Shown: positions 1 to 7,591, counted from the first letter of the stretch. The stretch: DNA of 47,198 nucleotides from Lutibaculum baratangense AMV1 (GCF_000496075.1 NZ_AWXZ01000042.1:1-47198), one strand, 5' to 3'. Numbers and translations are program-made. Notes: generated by a model not told the origin, from the sequence alone.

Positions 1-2
1 AG

Positions 3-197
3 GCTCCAGCCCTCATCGCGGATATTGAGCTTCTCGACGCGGCCGACGGGTGGCCGCTTGTAGCCCGGAAGCAATCCGAAACGGCCGCGAGGTTGGTAAG
101 CCCGGAGCTTCTCCTCGGGCTAAGGACTTCACGCTTGGAGATATCTCCACCCAGTCCAACCGCCGGTCTTGTGCTTTATCGCCAGGATCTCCGTTGA
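3..197 (+). CDS. C-terminal end of an unrecognised protein (partial)
   Basis: A frame open from the window edge runs 64 codons to a TGA at 195-197. Its residue mix looks like a real protein: an acidic, aliphatic stretch with motifs such as LLDAADGWPLVARKQ and a basic tail ending YRQDLR. The start lies off the left edge. I do not recognise the family. It sits in the same accessory segment as the KfrA-like and repressor genes, so it is probably element cargo. A GC-rich hairpin follows the stop directly, which supports this being a true gene end. Confidence 0.45.
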   Translation, partial: APALIADIELLDAADGWPLVARKQSETAARLVSPELLLGLRTSRLEISPPSPTAGLVLYRQDLR

Positions 198-210
198 AAA
201 CAACGAAAGA

Positions 211-236
211 AGGCGGCAGCCATCCGACCGCCGCCT
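211..236. terminator. Hairpin between convergent genes
   Basis: AGGCGGC at 211-217 pairs with GCCGCCT at 230-236 around a 12-nt loop. It lies between the end of the partial plus-strand gene (197) and the end of the KfrA-like minus-strand gene (314), where a shared terminator would be expected. There is no T-run on either side, so intrinsic termination is not certain. Confidence 0.35.
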
Positions 237-313
237 ACTCCTTGCGCCAAGAGATCATCCCTGATGATCCAGCCGCTACGCTCACCTGGCAGTGCCGTCA
301 TGCGGCATCCGAT

Positions 314-847
314 TTATCGGACGCTCTGCGCGGCATCGGAGGGATCCCGCCCCTCAGCCTTCGCCGCGCCAGATCCGGCGGGTCGTCCCGGCTTGCGCCC
401 CGGGCGGGCCCGCAGCCCTTTCACCTCGCCACGGAGTTCGTCATTTACCGACTGCAGCCCCGCAACCGTGTCGCGCAGTTCCTGCGCCGCGACTTCGAGC
501 TGGGCGATCGTGGCCTCTAGCGCCTGTCGATCCTCCTCGTAGTCTTTGATCGCCGCATCCTTCGTCGCGAGTTCTTCCCGCAGCTCAGCCATCTCAAGCG
601 CATGAGCCGCTTTGAGGGATTTCTGGGCCATCGCCCAGATCGAGGTGAGCGACCGGAGATGCTCCTCGGTGATGTCCTTCGGGATGTCCTCGGTCGACCA
701 ATTCTTCGGTCGCCACGTCTTCATCCCTCCGGTGAGTTGCGAGTAGCTCACCCGACCGAGCAACTCGCGAACCTTCTCGTAGGTCGGCCTTATGCCCTGC
801 GCATCCAGCTGATCGCGGGCACGGTGAATGTCTTCCTCAGTTACCAT
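314..847 (-). CDS. KfrA-like DNA-binding coiled-coil protein
   Basis: A 177-residue protein. Residues about 1-60 match the KfrA N-terminal DNA-binding domain (KfrA_N: VTEEDIHRARDQLDAQG, then a GVSYSQLTGGMKTWR-like segment). Residues 75-150 form a long alanine/glutamate-rich coiled coil (LREELATKDAAIKDYEEDR and onward), and the tail is basic (RARPGRKPGRPAG). KfrA proteins are plasmid-encoded, bind DNA near their own promoter and multimerise through the coiled coil, helping plasmid maintenance. Family members also occur on integrated elements, which fits the integrase next door. It is transcribed divergently from the XRE repressor and shares a dyad-rich upstream region with it. The target DNA is unknown. 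Confidence 0.75.
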   Translation of the reverse strand: MVTEEDIHRARDQLDAQGIRPTYEKVRELLGRVSYSQLTGGMKTWRPKNWSTEDIPKDITEEHLRSLTSIWAMAQKSLKAAHALEMAELREELATKDAAIKDYEEDRQALEATIAQLEVAAQELRDTVAGLQSVNDELRGEVKGLRARPGRKPGRPAGSGAAKAEGRDPSDAAQSVR

Positions 848-900
848 TGCCCTCGCTTTCCATCTGAAATATCGTACGACGCATGAGGAGGGTGTAGAGT

Positions 901-984
901 TTGTAGGTAGGGATCCTACAGATCCTACAAGTTGTCTCGCGTTTCCTGATGCACCATTTATCCGATTTTATATACGATTCGGAT
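901..984. promoter_or_regulatory. Dyad-rich operator/promoter region between kfrA-like and XRE genes
   Basis: Two inverted repeats lie in the divergent intergenic region. TTGTAGG at 901-907 pairs with CCTACAA at 924-930, enclosing a further near-palindrome around GATCC. ATCCGA at 960-965 pairs with TCGGAT at 979-984, flanking an AT-rich TTATATAC stretch that could be a -10 element. Repressors of the XRE type bind such dyads. The second dyad overlaps the ATG at 949, an argument for a later start of the repressor gene. Confidence 0.45.
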
Positions 985-1005
985 TTTTTGATCAACGAGG
1001 GCAGA

Positions 1006-1782
1006 GTGGTGGAAGCGGATCTCGGTAAACGCATCCTTGTGAGGATCAACGCGCTGGGCATCAGCCAGGCCGAAGCGGCGCGCAGGAGCGGCCTGCGTCC
1101 CACCTGGATCAACGACCTGCTCGCGGGACGAAAGACAGGTGTCCGGGCAGAGAACCTTCGAAAAATTGCGCGTGGATTGCAGACCACGCCGGCGTTTCTC
1201 TTGGGCGAGACGGACGATCCATCGCCAGCCTCCCCTCCAGAGCCGGGCGGTCTGGCAGCCCTGGATCGGACAGTGCGGGCGCGTTCCGCGGACACGCAAG
1301 GGATGACGCTTCCAGACTTCGCGTCGCGGTGGATCAGCCCTGATCTGGCTCACAAGTGGCGGGTTCACTGGGGTCAGATGAGCGTCGGCAGGATTCCGCT
1401 CGTCTCGGATCCGGTACCCGGTCTGGTGGGGGCGGTCGGACTGGACGATGAAATTCCGGCAACCACCCCGATAGTGCCGCAAGTGGCTGGTCGAGCAGGA
1501 GCGTACGCAGTTCTTGTCCCGGACTATTCGTTGACGCCGGTCGCCCAACCAGGATGGCTGGTCTATGCGACGCCGGGATTGCCGACTTCAAGAAGCCTTG
1601 TCGTCCTGCAGGTGAAGGAAGCGGGCCGCCCAATCTTTCTCATCAGGCATGTCACGAGTTGGACCGGTGATGTGCTCACCACTGCTCCACTCTCTGGCGG
1701 AGAACCGGAAGTAAGGGACCCTGAATCGTGCCTTTCGGCACATCCGGTCGTCGCCCTTGGACGGAATCCGGACACAGGGTAA
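1006..1782 (+). CDS. XRE-family repressor with LexA/CI-like C-terminal domain
   Basis: About 258 residues from the GTG at 1006 (a second GTG follows at 1009). The frame is open back to an ATG at 949, but that codon has no Shine-Dalgarno and lies among promoter-like dyads, while the GTG follows ACGAGGGCAG. Residues about 8-62 form a helix-turn-helix (SQAEAARRSGLRPTWINDLLAGRK). The C-terminal half resembles S24/CI repressor domains: DYSLTPVAQPGWLVY looks like the serine-containing DSMxPxxxxGD region, but key residues are not all present, so self-cleavage is doubtful. It is probably the regulator of the integrative element, acting on the shared upstream dyads. It could instead be a generic XRE regulator. 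Confidence 0.7.
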   Translation: MVEADLGKRILVRINALGISQAEAARRSGLRPTWINDLLAGRKTGVRAENLRKIARGLQTTPAFLLGETDDPSPASPPEPGGLAALDRTVRARSADTQGMTLPDFASRWISPDLAHKWRVHWGQMSVGRIPLVSDPVPGLVGAVGLDDEIPATTPIVPQVAGRAGAYAVLVPDYSLTPVAQPGWLVYATPGLPTSRSLVVLQVKEAGRPIFLIRHVTSWTGDVLTTAPLSGGEPEVRDPESCLSAHPVVALGRNPDTG

Positions 1783-1895
1783 GCATCCTCGCGCGGACTT
1801 TCTCGGCAGGCCAGGGATCATTACCCACTACGTCAACGACGCGTCAGGTCCTTGAAAGAAGCAGAGGACAGGCCGGCGTTGCCGAACCTGATGGT

Positions 1896-3773
1896 TCATC
1901 CCTGGGAGTTCTTCCCTCGCCGACTGGCCTTACTCGCCATCTCGCGCTCTGCGCGGGCGACGTATCGCCTGAGCTCCTGAGCGGCTCCTGGGGCCGGCAC
2001 ACCGGCTGGGCCTTCGTAATTGAGGTGACTGAGGTCGACCCCAAAGTTGACGTGGTTGAGAGCCCACCTCAGGTGCCGGAGATAGATCCCCTTCGAGTAT
2101 CGGGAACGCTCACTGTCGCGGAAGTCGTTATTGTGGCCGGTGATCTCATCGATCCAGACTTCGCTCAGTCCCGGAACGTTCGTGAGATCCGTGATCACGT
2201 TATGCCGGAAGCTATGGAAGTCCATTTTCGGGCGATAGCACCCAACTTTTCGTCGATAGTCTGTGAACGGGCCGCTGAATGCGGCCGACCGATTTGCCCC
2301 AGGCCCCTGCGGAATCAGCTCCGGGAAGAGAGGTTCGTCGGCGGCACGGCCCCAATAGCGAAACTCCAGGAAGCCGAGATCCAGGATGATCTTTGGCAGA
2401 GGCAGGTCGCGCGTCGACTGGTCGCTCTTGCTGTCCTTGATCTCCAGATACGGAACGTCATCGGTGAAGCGAACGTCGCCGACGAGACGGGAGCACAGCT
2501 CATCCTCTCTCGCGCCGGTGGCGCGTCCCAGCAGCGGAAGCCAGAAGTGTGCGTCACGAAAGATCTCGGGCCCAGGCGTGCTGCGACGGTGAAGGCTCTT
2601 GCAGCCGGTCCAGATGGGAGACTGAAATAAAATGGTAATCATCTCCTCGGTCCACGGATCGCGGAGACCGCGTGCACGCCGACCCTTCGGTTTTGACTTG
2701 ATGAAGCCAACGAACGGGTTCTCCCAGGCCTTGGGAATACGACCATGGGTCTGGCACCATCGCCAATACTCAAGCAAATTCCCCGTGTGCTTGTCGACGG
2801 TCGGGAGACTTAGTCGTTCGATCGCCTTCTCCTCCTTCTTTCCGCCACGCGCATCCTCCTCCTTGGCCACCTCGATGATCTTGGCATGTGGCAGTCCCCG
2901 CCATTTCCGCGCCTTGTCGTACATCCGCGGAAGCGCGAAGAGCTGGGAGCGGAATTTCGACACCGTAGCCCGGGAGATGTCGCTCGCGTTGCAGTCCGGT
3001 CCAACCAGACCGGCGAAGAGGTTCCGGGAGGATCTGGCATTGGACGTCGTGTCCGGTTTCCAGTCCCCTACCTCTTCCTTCGACGTCGCAAACGAATCCC
3101 AATGCTGAAGAAATGGCTCAGCAGAGGCATCTGGCACGGGCTCTTCTACCTGCGCCGTCGGCGACCCGGCCAGAACGGGAAGGAACTCTCCCAGCTCGAG
3201 CGCCTCCTGCTCGTCAAACATCGTGGCCAAGCCGTTGACGATTGTCCGGCCCAGCAGCCGACCGTCTTGGCTGTCCGGTGCCAGATCGGGCGCGATCTGT
3301 CTCATGATGTCGTTCACGAGCGGCTCTATCGCCGCACGCGCCCTGGGTTCCCGCCCCGTGAGCGCGCGCCGCAGCACTTCCCGGAACCGGCTGCGCGACG
3401 TCTGCCCAAAGACGCGCAGCATGTCATCGAGCTCGCGCGCATCCTCGTCTTCCAATGCCCTCGCTTCGGCCGGGTCCAGCATCGTGCATCCGGTCTCTTC
3501 GACGTAGACGGCCCAGGTGGTCGACTGTCGGTCGAGCCACGCGCGGACCAGGCGCTCCGCCTGAGCGCGATCCGGAAGTCTAACGAGTTCGGCCATCAAC
3601 GGCTCCATGGCGACCCGGACCGCGCGCGCCCTCTTCAGGGCGAGGCTGCGCGAATCCGTTTGAAGGTTCACCACAAGTTCGCCCGATCTCAGGAAAGTCG
3701 CCACCCTCTTCGGCAAACGAGCGCGGAATCGGTAGCGATTTCCGCGCTTCTGGACGTAGTGACCGACCTGCAT
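1896..3773 (-). CDS. Tyrosine recombinase (integrase) of an element integrated at tRNA-Gln
   Basis: A 625-residue site-specific recombinase, long for the family because of an extended N-terminal region. The C-terminal catalytic domain is clear: the first arginine in RATGAREDELCSR, the HxxR box in DFHSFRHNVITDL, and a late GHNNDFRDSERSRYSKG segment carrying the second histidine and the nucleophilic tyrosine. The N-terminus (VQKRGNRYRFRARLPKRV) matches the DUF6538-type start seen in alphaproteobacterial island integrases. The gene begins 96 bp from the 3' end of tRNA-Gln on the same strand, the usual arrangement after integration into a tRNA 3' end. It should carry out integration and excision of the element extending left of the window. 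No frameshift is seen. Confidence 0.9.
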   Translation of the reverse strand: MQVGHYVQKRGNRYRFRARLPKRVATFLRSGELVVNLQTDSRSLALKRARAVRVAMEPLMAELVRLPDRAQAERLVRAWLDRQSTTWAVYVEETGCTMLDPAEARALEDEDARELDDMLRVFGQTSRSRFREVLRRALTGREPRARAAIEPLVNDIMRQIAPDLAPDSQDGRLLGRTIVNGLATMFDEQEALELGEFLPVLAGSPTAQVEEPVPDASAEPFLQHWDSFATSKEEVGDWKPDTTSNARSSRNLFAGLVGPDCNASDISRATVSKFRSQLFALPRMYDKARKWRGLPHAKIIEVAKEEDARGGKKEEKAIERLSLPTVDKHTGNLLEYWRWCQTHGRIPKAWENPFVGFIKSKPKGRRARGLRDPWTEEMITILFQSPIWTGCKSLHRRSTPGPEIFRDAHFWLPLLGRATGAREDELCSRLVGDVRFTDDVPYLEIKDSKSDQSTRDLPLPKIILDLGFLEFRYWGRAADEPLFPELIPQGPGANRSAAFSGPFTDYRRKVGCYRPKMDFHSFRHNVITDLTNVPGLSEVWIDEITGHNNDFRDSERSRYSKGIYLRHLRWALNHVNFGVDLSHLNYEGPAGVPAPGAAQELRRYVARAEREMASKASRRGKNSQG

Positions 3774-3869
3774 GAAGCACCCGATGTGGACCAGTTGCGT
3801 GGACCACTCGGGCGCCCCTTCAGGAGGAGAATCGCGAAGCTATTGAGATAAAAGAGGTTTTTCGAAACG

Positions 3870-3890
3870 TGGCTGGGGCGGCAGGATTCG
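3870..3890. other. Predicted attachment-site core in the tRNA-Gln 3' end
   Basis: Integrases of this kind usually recombine within the T-arm and acceptor end of the tRNA, leaving an identical copy at the far end of the element. The integrase lies directly beyond this end. No second copy of the tRNA 3' end is visible in the window, so the other border must lie left of position 1. This is inference from gene order. Confidence 0.4.
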
Positions 3891-3944
3891 AACCTGCGCA
3901 TGACGGGATCAAAACCCGTTGCCTTACCGCTTGGCTACGCCCCA
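3870..3944 (-). tRNA. tRNA-Gln (anticodon TTG)
   Basis: Read on the minus strand, a full cloverleaf fits: acceptor TGGGGCG pairs with CGCCCCA, discriminator G, and an encoded CCA at 3870-3872. The anticodon stem CGGG/CCCG encloses loop TTTTGAT, placing TTG at plus positions 3910-3912. The T-arm has GGTTCGAATCC. The 3' end faces the integrase gene, so this gene is the likely integration target and has been kept intact. Confidence 0.95.
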
Positions 3945-4090
3945 TCCGGACCGACCCGAAGGACGGGCTCGGATCGTGCGCCGGTATATCGCCCGGAGGC
4001 CCACTTTCGCAAGGCGCTGCGACGGCGGAAGTTCGCGCGGCCGGGCTTGCGATGCGGGCGGGCCGGCGCTATACCCTCCAGCGCTGGTCG

Positions 4091-4167
4091 CGGAGTGTAG
4101 CGCAGCCTGGTAGCGCACCTCGTTCGGGACGAGGGGGTCGCAAGTTCGAATCTTGCCACTCCGACCA
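4091..4167 (+). tRNA. tRNA-Pro (anticodon CGG)
   Basis: Acceptor CGGAGTG (4091-4097) pairs with CACTCCG (4157-4163), followed by discriminator A and encoded CCA (4165-4167). The anticodon stem CCTCG/CGAGG encloses loop TTCGGGA with CGG at 4125-4127. The D-arm AGCGCAGCCTGGTAGCGC and T-arm AGTTCGAATCT are canonical. Confidence 0.95.
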
Positions 4168-4277
4168 CCATTTTCACTGCCGACGCCGAGCGACGTTCCG
4201 CCTCGTTGACCGCGGCAGCGCGCTTCGTCGGAACCAGGCGGGCGGCCGCCTCGGCAGATCGAGGCCACGGGGCCGGC

Positions 4278-4571
4278 CTAGCCCCCCTCGTCTATCTCCT
4301 CGGGATCGGCGACGACGCTGTTGCTCTCGCCGACGCCGAAGACGATCTCCACCTCTTCGATCTGGCTGGTGCACGCGGCCTCGTTGCCCGTCGTCCCGGC
4401 CGTCTCCGCCTCGTCGAGCATCGCGCTCGCCTGCTCCTTGGAGGCGTCGGAGAGCTCCGAGGCCTCGATCGCCGCCCTGAATTTCTGCGCCTTCGCGCTG
4501 CAGTCGGTCTGAGCGAGGGTCGGCGATGACACCGCCGCCGTCGCGAGAACTGCCGCAAGAAACTGCTTCAT
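4278..4571 (-). CDS. Small secreted protein with two cysteines
   Basis: About 97 residues from the ATG at 4571; an in-frame ATG 21 bp upstream would put charged residues before the signal peptide and is less likely. The N-terminus MKQFLAAVLATAAVSSPTLAQ is a typical Sec signal peptide with an ALA-like cleavage site. The mature protein is acidic and helical, with one cysteine near the start (TDCSAK) and one near the middle (AACTSQ), which could form a disulfide in the periplasm. It resembles the next minus-strand gene (4737-5015) in length, signal, cysteine spacing and the pattern SxLxxASKEQA...L..A. Function unknown. Confidence 0.6.
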   Translation of the reverse strand: MKQFLAAVLATAAVSSPTLAQTDCSAKAQKFRAAIEASELSDASKEQASAMLDEAETAGTTGNEAACTSQIEEVEIVFGVGESNSVVADPEEIDEGG

Positions 4572-4736
4572 CCGCAATCGCTCCTCTTCCATATCCTGCG
4601 AGGTCGGTTTCGAGGGCTACGCGGCGCAGTGGCCGCGGCCACCCGCTCGTGGTCCCTTCGGGAACGCGCTTTGCCCGATTCGGTTGCCACGCTCGCCGCC
4701 GGCCGGCCCTGAGGCAAGCTCGTCCTTGCAGACCGG

Positions 4737-5015
4737 TCAGCCGGGTCGCTCCCCGAGGGCATCACCCGCGGGAGGCAGGTCGAAGGTCGTCTTCACCTGG
4801 GCCAGCGCCTGCTCGCACAGCGCCTCCTGTCCCCGCTGTCCCCGATCCTGGGCTTGGGCGAGAATCGTCCCGGCCTGCTGCTTCGCCGCCTCGGCCAGAT
4901 CGGACTCCTGCACCTCGGCCCAAGCGCGCTGCGCCTCCGCTTCGCAGTCGGACTGCGCGTGGGCGGGAAGCGCCAGGATTGCCAGCGCCAGTCCCGTCGG
5001 CACCGATGGATTCAT
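4737..5015 (-). CDS. Small secreted protein, paralogue of the neighbouring gene
   Basis: A 92-residue protein starting at the ATG at 5015. It has a signal peptide (MNPSVPTGLALAILALPAHAQ) and a mature part with two cysteines (SDCEAEAQ and ALCEQA), glutamine/alanine-rich helices and a C-terminal proline/glycine tail. Aligning by eye with the 4278-4571 product gives the same order: signal, Cys, amphipathic helix, xxxAAKQQAGTILAQAQ, short turn, Cys, helix ending in an aromatic segment. The two genes are therefore a tandem duplication that has diverged strongly. Periplasmic location is likely; no enzymatic motif is visible. Confidence 0.6.
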   Translation of the reverse strand: MNPSVPTGLALAILALPAHAQSDCEAEAQRAWAEVQESDLAEAAKQQAGTILAQAQDRGQRGQEALCEQALAQVKTTFDLPPAGDALGERPG

Positions 5016-5180
5016 ATCGTGCCTCGTTCGTTGCTTCGACCGGCGAACCGGCAGGCATGGCCCAAGAAGGCGCTCAGCCACGCGACGGGCATGGCGATCA
5101 AAGTCGGGCCCTACCGGCCCCGCAGGAGCGCCCGCGCCTCCGGCCACGTCGGGCCTGGGCGCGGGCGCGGGCGAAGGCCG

Positions 5181-5567
5181 TTACTGCCTCTCTTCGCGCT
5201 CGCGCTGGATGGCCATGGCGAGTTCGGGATTGGCCTGGGCCGCCCTGTAGATCTCGTCATAGGTCTGGACCTCGAGGCCGGAGTCCTGGATCGCCTGGAC
5301 CATCTCGCGGCTCGCCTCGGTGCGCAGCTCCTCCGCCTGATCCGGGCTCTCTGCGCCCTGGATGCGCGGGTTCCACCGCTCCACGACCTCTTCGACGGCC
5401 AGCGAGGCCTCCGCGAACGCCGCGACATGGGTCTCGTCGACGTCCTGGGCCGGTGCGGCGGCCGGCGGCACCGCGTTCTGCTGGGCGGCGACCGGAGCCG
5501 CCATGCCGCACAGGATGGCCACGGCGGTCGCCGGGCCGAGAAGCTTGGAGAACGTTGGGCGGTTCAT
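5181..5567 (-). CDS. DUF4168-type secreted protein
   Basis: A 128-residue protein starting at the ATG at 5567. The signal peptide (MNRPTFSKLLGPATAVAILC...) ends near APVAAQ, followed by a low-complexity Pro/Ala linker. The domain at about residues 42-125 resembles DUF4168, a small all-helical domain of exported bacterial proteins: DETHVAAFAEASLAVEEVV, then AREMVQAI and LEVQTYDEIYRAAQANPEL. It faces the ECF sigma gene, and a candidate promoter (GGAACT-N16-CGTC) lies upstream on its strand, matching the one before the sigma gene. This suggests it belongs to that sigma regulon. Role not established; an envelope function is plausible. Confidence 0.7.
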   Translation of the reverse strand: MNRPTFSKLLGPATAVAILCGMAAPVAAQQNAVPPAAAPAQDVDETHVAAFAEASLAVEEVVERWNPRIQGAESPDQAEELRTEASREMVQAIQDSGLEVQTYDEIYRAAQANPELAMAIQREREERQ

Positions 5568-5654
5568 GATCAGTCCTTTGCGTTGTTCCGCCGCGGCTCG
5601 AGCGGCGGGTTCGAGATGTGTCGCAGGGCTTCGAGCCGCCACGACACCCGAACT

Positions 5655-5680
5655 GACGGAAGGCGGGACGCGGGAGTTCC
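5655..5680 (-). promoter_or_regulatory. Candidate ECF-type promoter for the DUF4168 gene
   Basis: Read on the minus strand, GGAACT is followed after 16 nt by CGTC, the form of many ECF promoters (GGAAC -35, CGTC/CGTT -10). It lies about 90 bp upstream of the DUF4168 start. The same two boxes with the same spacing occur before the divergent sigma gene. Confidence 0.5.
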
Positions 5681-5730
5681 AGCCGCACCGCGTTTTTTTC
5701 TCGCCGACGCACACATCGCGCCCGCAAAGC

Positions 5731-5757
5731 GGAACTCTTTCGCATCGGCCCCCGTCC
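5731..5757 (+). promoter_or_regulatory. Candidate autoregulatory ECF promoter
   Basis: GGAACT at 5731-5736 is followed after 16 nt by CGTC at 5753-5756. It lies about 52 bp upstream of the sigma-factor ATG. Box sequences and spacing equal those of the divergent site at 5655-5680, as expected if both are read by the encoded sigma factor. Confidence 0.5.
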
Positions 5758-5808
5758 TTTCCCTGCAGGCACCGCCGCACTGCCAACGGGAGGGCGATCG
5801 ACCAGGCG

Positions 5809-6324
5809 ATGAACGACGACCTGAAATGGATGATCGAACGCCAGATCCCGCATCTGCGCCGCTACGCGATCGCCCTCACCCGGAACCGCGACCATGCCGA
5901 CGACCTCGTGCAGGATGCGCTCGAGCGCGCCCTCAGGAAACGCCACCTCTGGAGCCGGAGCGGTCGTCTCAGGAGCTGGCTCTTCCGGATCCTCTATCGG
6001 ACCTATGTCGACGGGCGCCGCCGCTTCAGGCCCGAAAAGGTGCCGGCCGAACCCGGCACGATCGACGGCATGGCGACGCAGCCGCCTGACCAGGAGCACA
6101 GGGTCGAGTGCCGCAACATCGCGGCGGCGCTCGACAGGCTGCCGGACGAGCAGCGCGAGGTGGTGCTGCTCTCCGCGCTCGAAGGCATGCAGTATGACGA
6201 GATGGCGGATGTCCTCGACGTTCCGATCGGGACGGTGAGATCGCGGCTGTCGCGCGGCCGCGAGACGCTGCGCCGGGTGCGGGACGCGGAGGAGGGCCCG
6301 GCCAGGCTGAGGCGCGTGAAATGA
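5809..6324 (+). CDS. ECF-family RNA polymerase sigma factor
   Basis: A 171-residue protein from the ATG at 5809 (the open frame extends further upstream, but those residues are not sigma-like). Region 2 spans residues about 10-75 (YAIALTRNRDHADDLVQDALERAL, then LRSWLFRILYRTYVD). Region 4 spans about 105-160 (LDRLPDEQREVVLLSALEGMQYDEMAD, VPIGTVRSRLSRGRETLRR). The family directs RNA polymerase to stress or envelope promoters and is held inactive by an anti-sigma factor. The next gene, overlapping by ATGA, encodes a membrane anti-sigma. A GGAACT-N16-CGTC element upstream suggests autoregulation. The inducing signal cannot be read from the sequence. Confidence 0.92.
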   Translation: MNDDLKWMIERQIPHLRRYAIALTRNRDHADDLVQDALERALRKRHLWSRSGRLRSWLFRILYRTYVDGRRRFRPEKVPAEPGTIDGMATQPPDQEHRVECRNIAAALDRLPDEQREVVLLSALEGMQYDEMADVLDVPIGTVRSRLSRGRETLRRVRDAEEGPARLRRVK

Positions 6325-7211
6325 CGAACGACCGCACCGAGATCAGGGAGATCGACCTTCACGCCTATGCCGAGGGCCTTCTCGACATGGACCCGGCGAG
6401 GCGCTCGGCCGTCGAGCGACACCTGGCGCAGAACCCGGAGGCCGGCGAGTTCGCCGCCGACGTGCGCAGGCAGAACGAGGAGATCCGCGCCCTCTACGGC
6501 GGCGCGATCGCCGAACCGATCCCGGAGCGCCACCTCGAGGTCGTCTGGGGACATCGGCGGTCGGGCGTGGGCCGCCTGGCGCGCTCGGCCGCGGCGGCGG
6601 CGCTCCTGATCGTCGGCGGGCTCGGAGGCTGGGTTCTCGGCGACCGCTATGGCGGCGAGGTCTTCGTCCCCTCCGCGCTGATCGAGAGCGCAGCGACCTA
6701 CGGAGGAGTCCAAAGAGAAGAGCCGGGGCTGACCTTCGCGACGACGCCCGACATGCTCTTCGGCCCGGCCTCGAACGAGGTCTGGCTGAGGTTCGACGTT
6801 CCCGACCTCTCCGGCTTCGGATTTCACCTCGCCGACCGCGGACGGCTCGGCGCGCCCGGCAACGAGCTCCTGAGGCTCACCTACGAGGGACAGGACCGCG
6901 CCCTGAACCTGTTCGTCCGCCCCCGGGACGGCATGGACACGGGCTGGATGCGGACGGCCGAGATCGACGGGGTGGAGGTGCATTACTGGCCGGCCGGCGC
7001 GTTCACGGTGGCCATGACAGGCGATGTCGCGGAGGCCGAGATCGTCGACCTCGCCGGCGAGATCACCCGGTCGATCGACGCGGCCGGGTTCGTCGACCAG
7101 CCTCCCGCGGCGACGGCGGCAAGCCCGATGAAGGGCGAGCCCGGGGCGGCGGAGACGGGGATCGATCCGGGACTGCTGCCGGCCGCAGCCCCATCCAGCC
7201 AGGTGAACTGA
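6321..7211 (+). CDS. Membrane anti-sigma factor
   Basis: A 296-residue protein whose ATG overlaps the sigma stop codon (ATGA), so the two are translationally coupled. The cytoplasmic N-terminus (about residues 8-62: DLHAYAEGLLDMDPARRSAVERHLAQNPEAG...) resembles the sigma-binding domain of RskA/ChrR-like anti-sigmas; no complete zinc motif is visible. One membrane segment lies at about 89-107 (AAAALLIVGGLGGWVLG), followed by a periplasmic domain of about 190 residues that could sense the signal. The C-terminus is Ala/Pro-rich and disordered. It should sequester the sigma factor at the membrane; release may follow proteolysis or a conformational change. Confidence 0.85.
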   Translation: MTNDRTEIREIDLHAYAEGLLDMDPARRSAVERHLAQNPEAGEFAADVRRQNEEIRALYGGAIAEPIPERHLEVVWGHRRSGVGRLARSAAAAALLIVGGLGGWVLGDRYGGEVFVPSALIESAATYGGVQREEPGLTFATTPDMLFGPASNEVWLRFDVPDLSGFGFHLADRGRLGAPGNELLRLTYEGQDRALNLFVRPRDGMDTGWMRTAEIDGVEVHYWPAGAFTVAMTGDVAEAEIVDLAGEITRSIDAAGFVDQPPAATAASPMKGEPGAAETGIDPGLLPAAAPSSQVN

Positions 7212-7267
7212 GCCTCAACCTCCGCGCCGACTGCCGCCGGAGCGGACCGCACGTCGAGGGCCGTGCC

Positions 7268-7591
7268 CTAGCGTACCTCCGCCTCGAGCCGATCGCAGCG
7301 GACCCACCACTGCTCGGGAAGGGCGGCGTCGCGCAGCGTGTTCAGGACACCTTCGCCCGCCGTCGCGAAGTCGATCACGCAGAGCCTTGCGCCATCGGTT
7401 TCCACGGCCGTGATCGTGAGGTTGCGGCAGCCGTCCGGCATGAACTGGCCGTCGCTTCCGATGACCTGCTCGAGCTCCTGCTGCGACTGGCAGGCGGGGA
7501 ATGCCTCCTGCGCCGATGCGTGGCCCGTGCCGATGGCGACGAGCAGGAGGGCCGCCGTCGCGGCGCCGGCGATCGCGGTGTGGTTTGTCAT
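7268..7591 (-). CDS. Small secreted protein, unknown function
   Basis: A 107-residue product from the ATG at 7591; an upstream in-frame ATG would add a basic, non-signal-like leader. The signal peptide (MTNHTAIAGAATAALLLVAIG...) ends near ASAQ. The mature part has three cysteines (FPACQSQ, DGCRNL, RLCVIDF) plus one near the C-terminus (WVRCDRL), consistent with two disulfides in the periplasm. Conserved-looking WWVRCDRLEAEVR closes the protein. It lies convergent to the anti-sigma gene and 78 bp downstream of the FAD oxidoreductase gene, so it may be co-transcribed with the latter. I do not recognise the family. Confidence 0.55.
   Translation of the reverse strand: MTNHTAIAGAATAALLLVAIGTGHASAQEAFPACQSQQELEQVIGSDGQFMPDGCRNLTITAVETDGARLCVIDFATAGEGVLNTLRDAALPEQWWVRCDRLEAEVR

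Noticed and set aside
50-520. Plus-strand frame at the left edge
   Set aside because: It is antisense to the KfrA-like gene and out of frame with the better-supported partial gene ending at 197.
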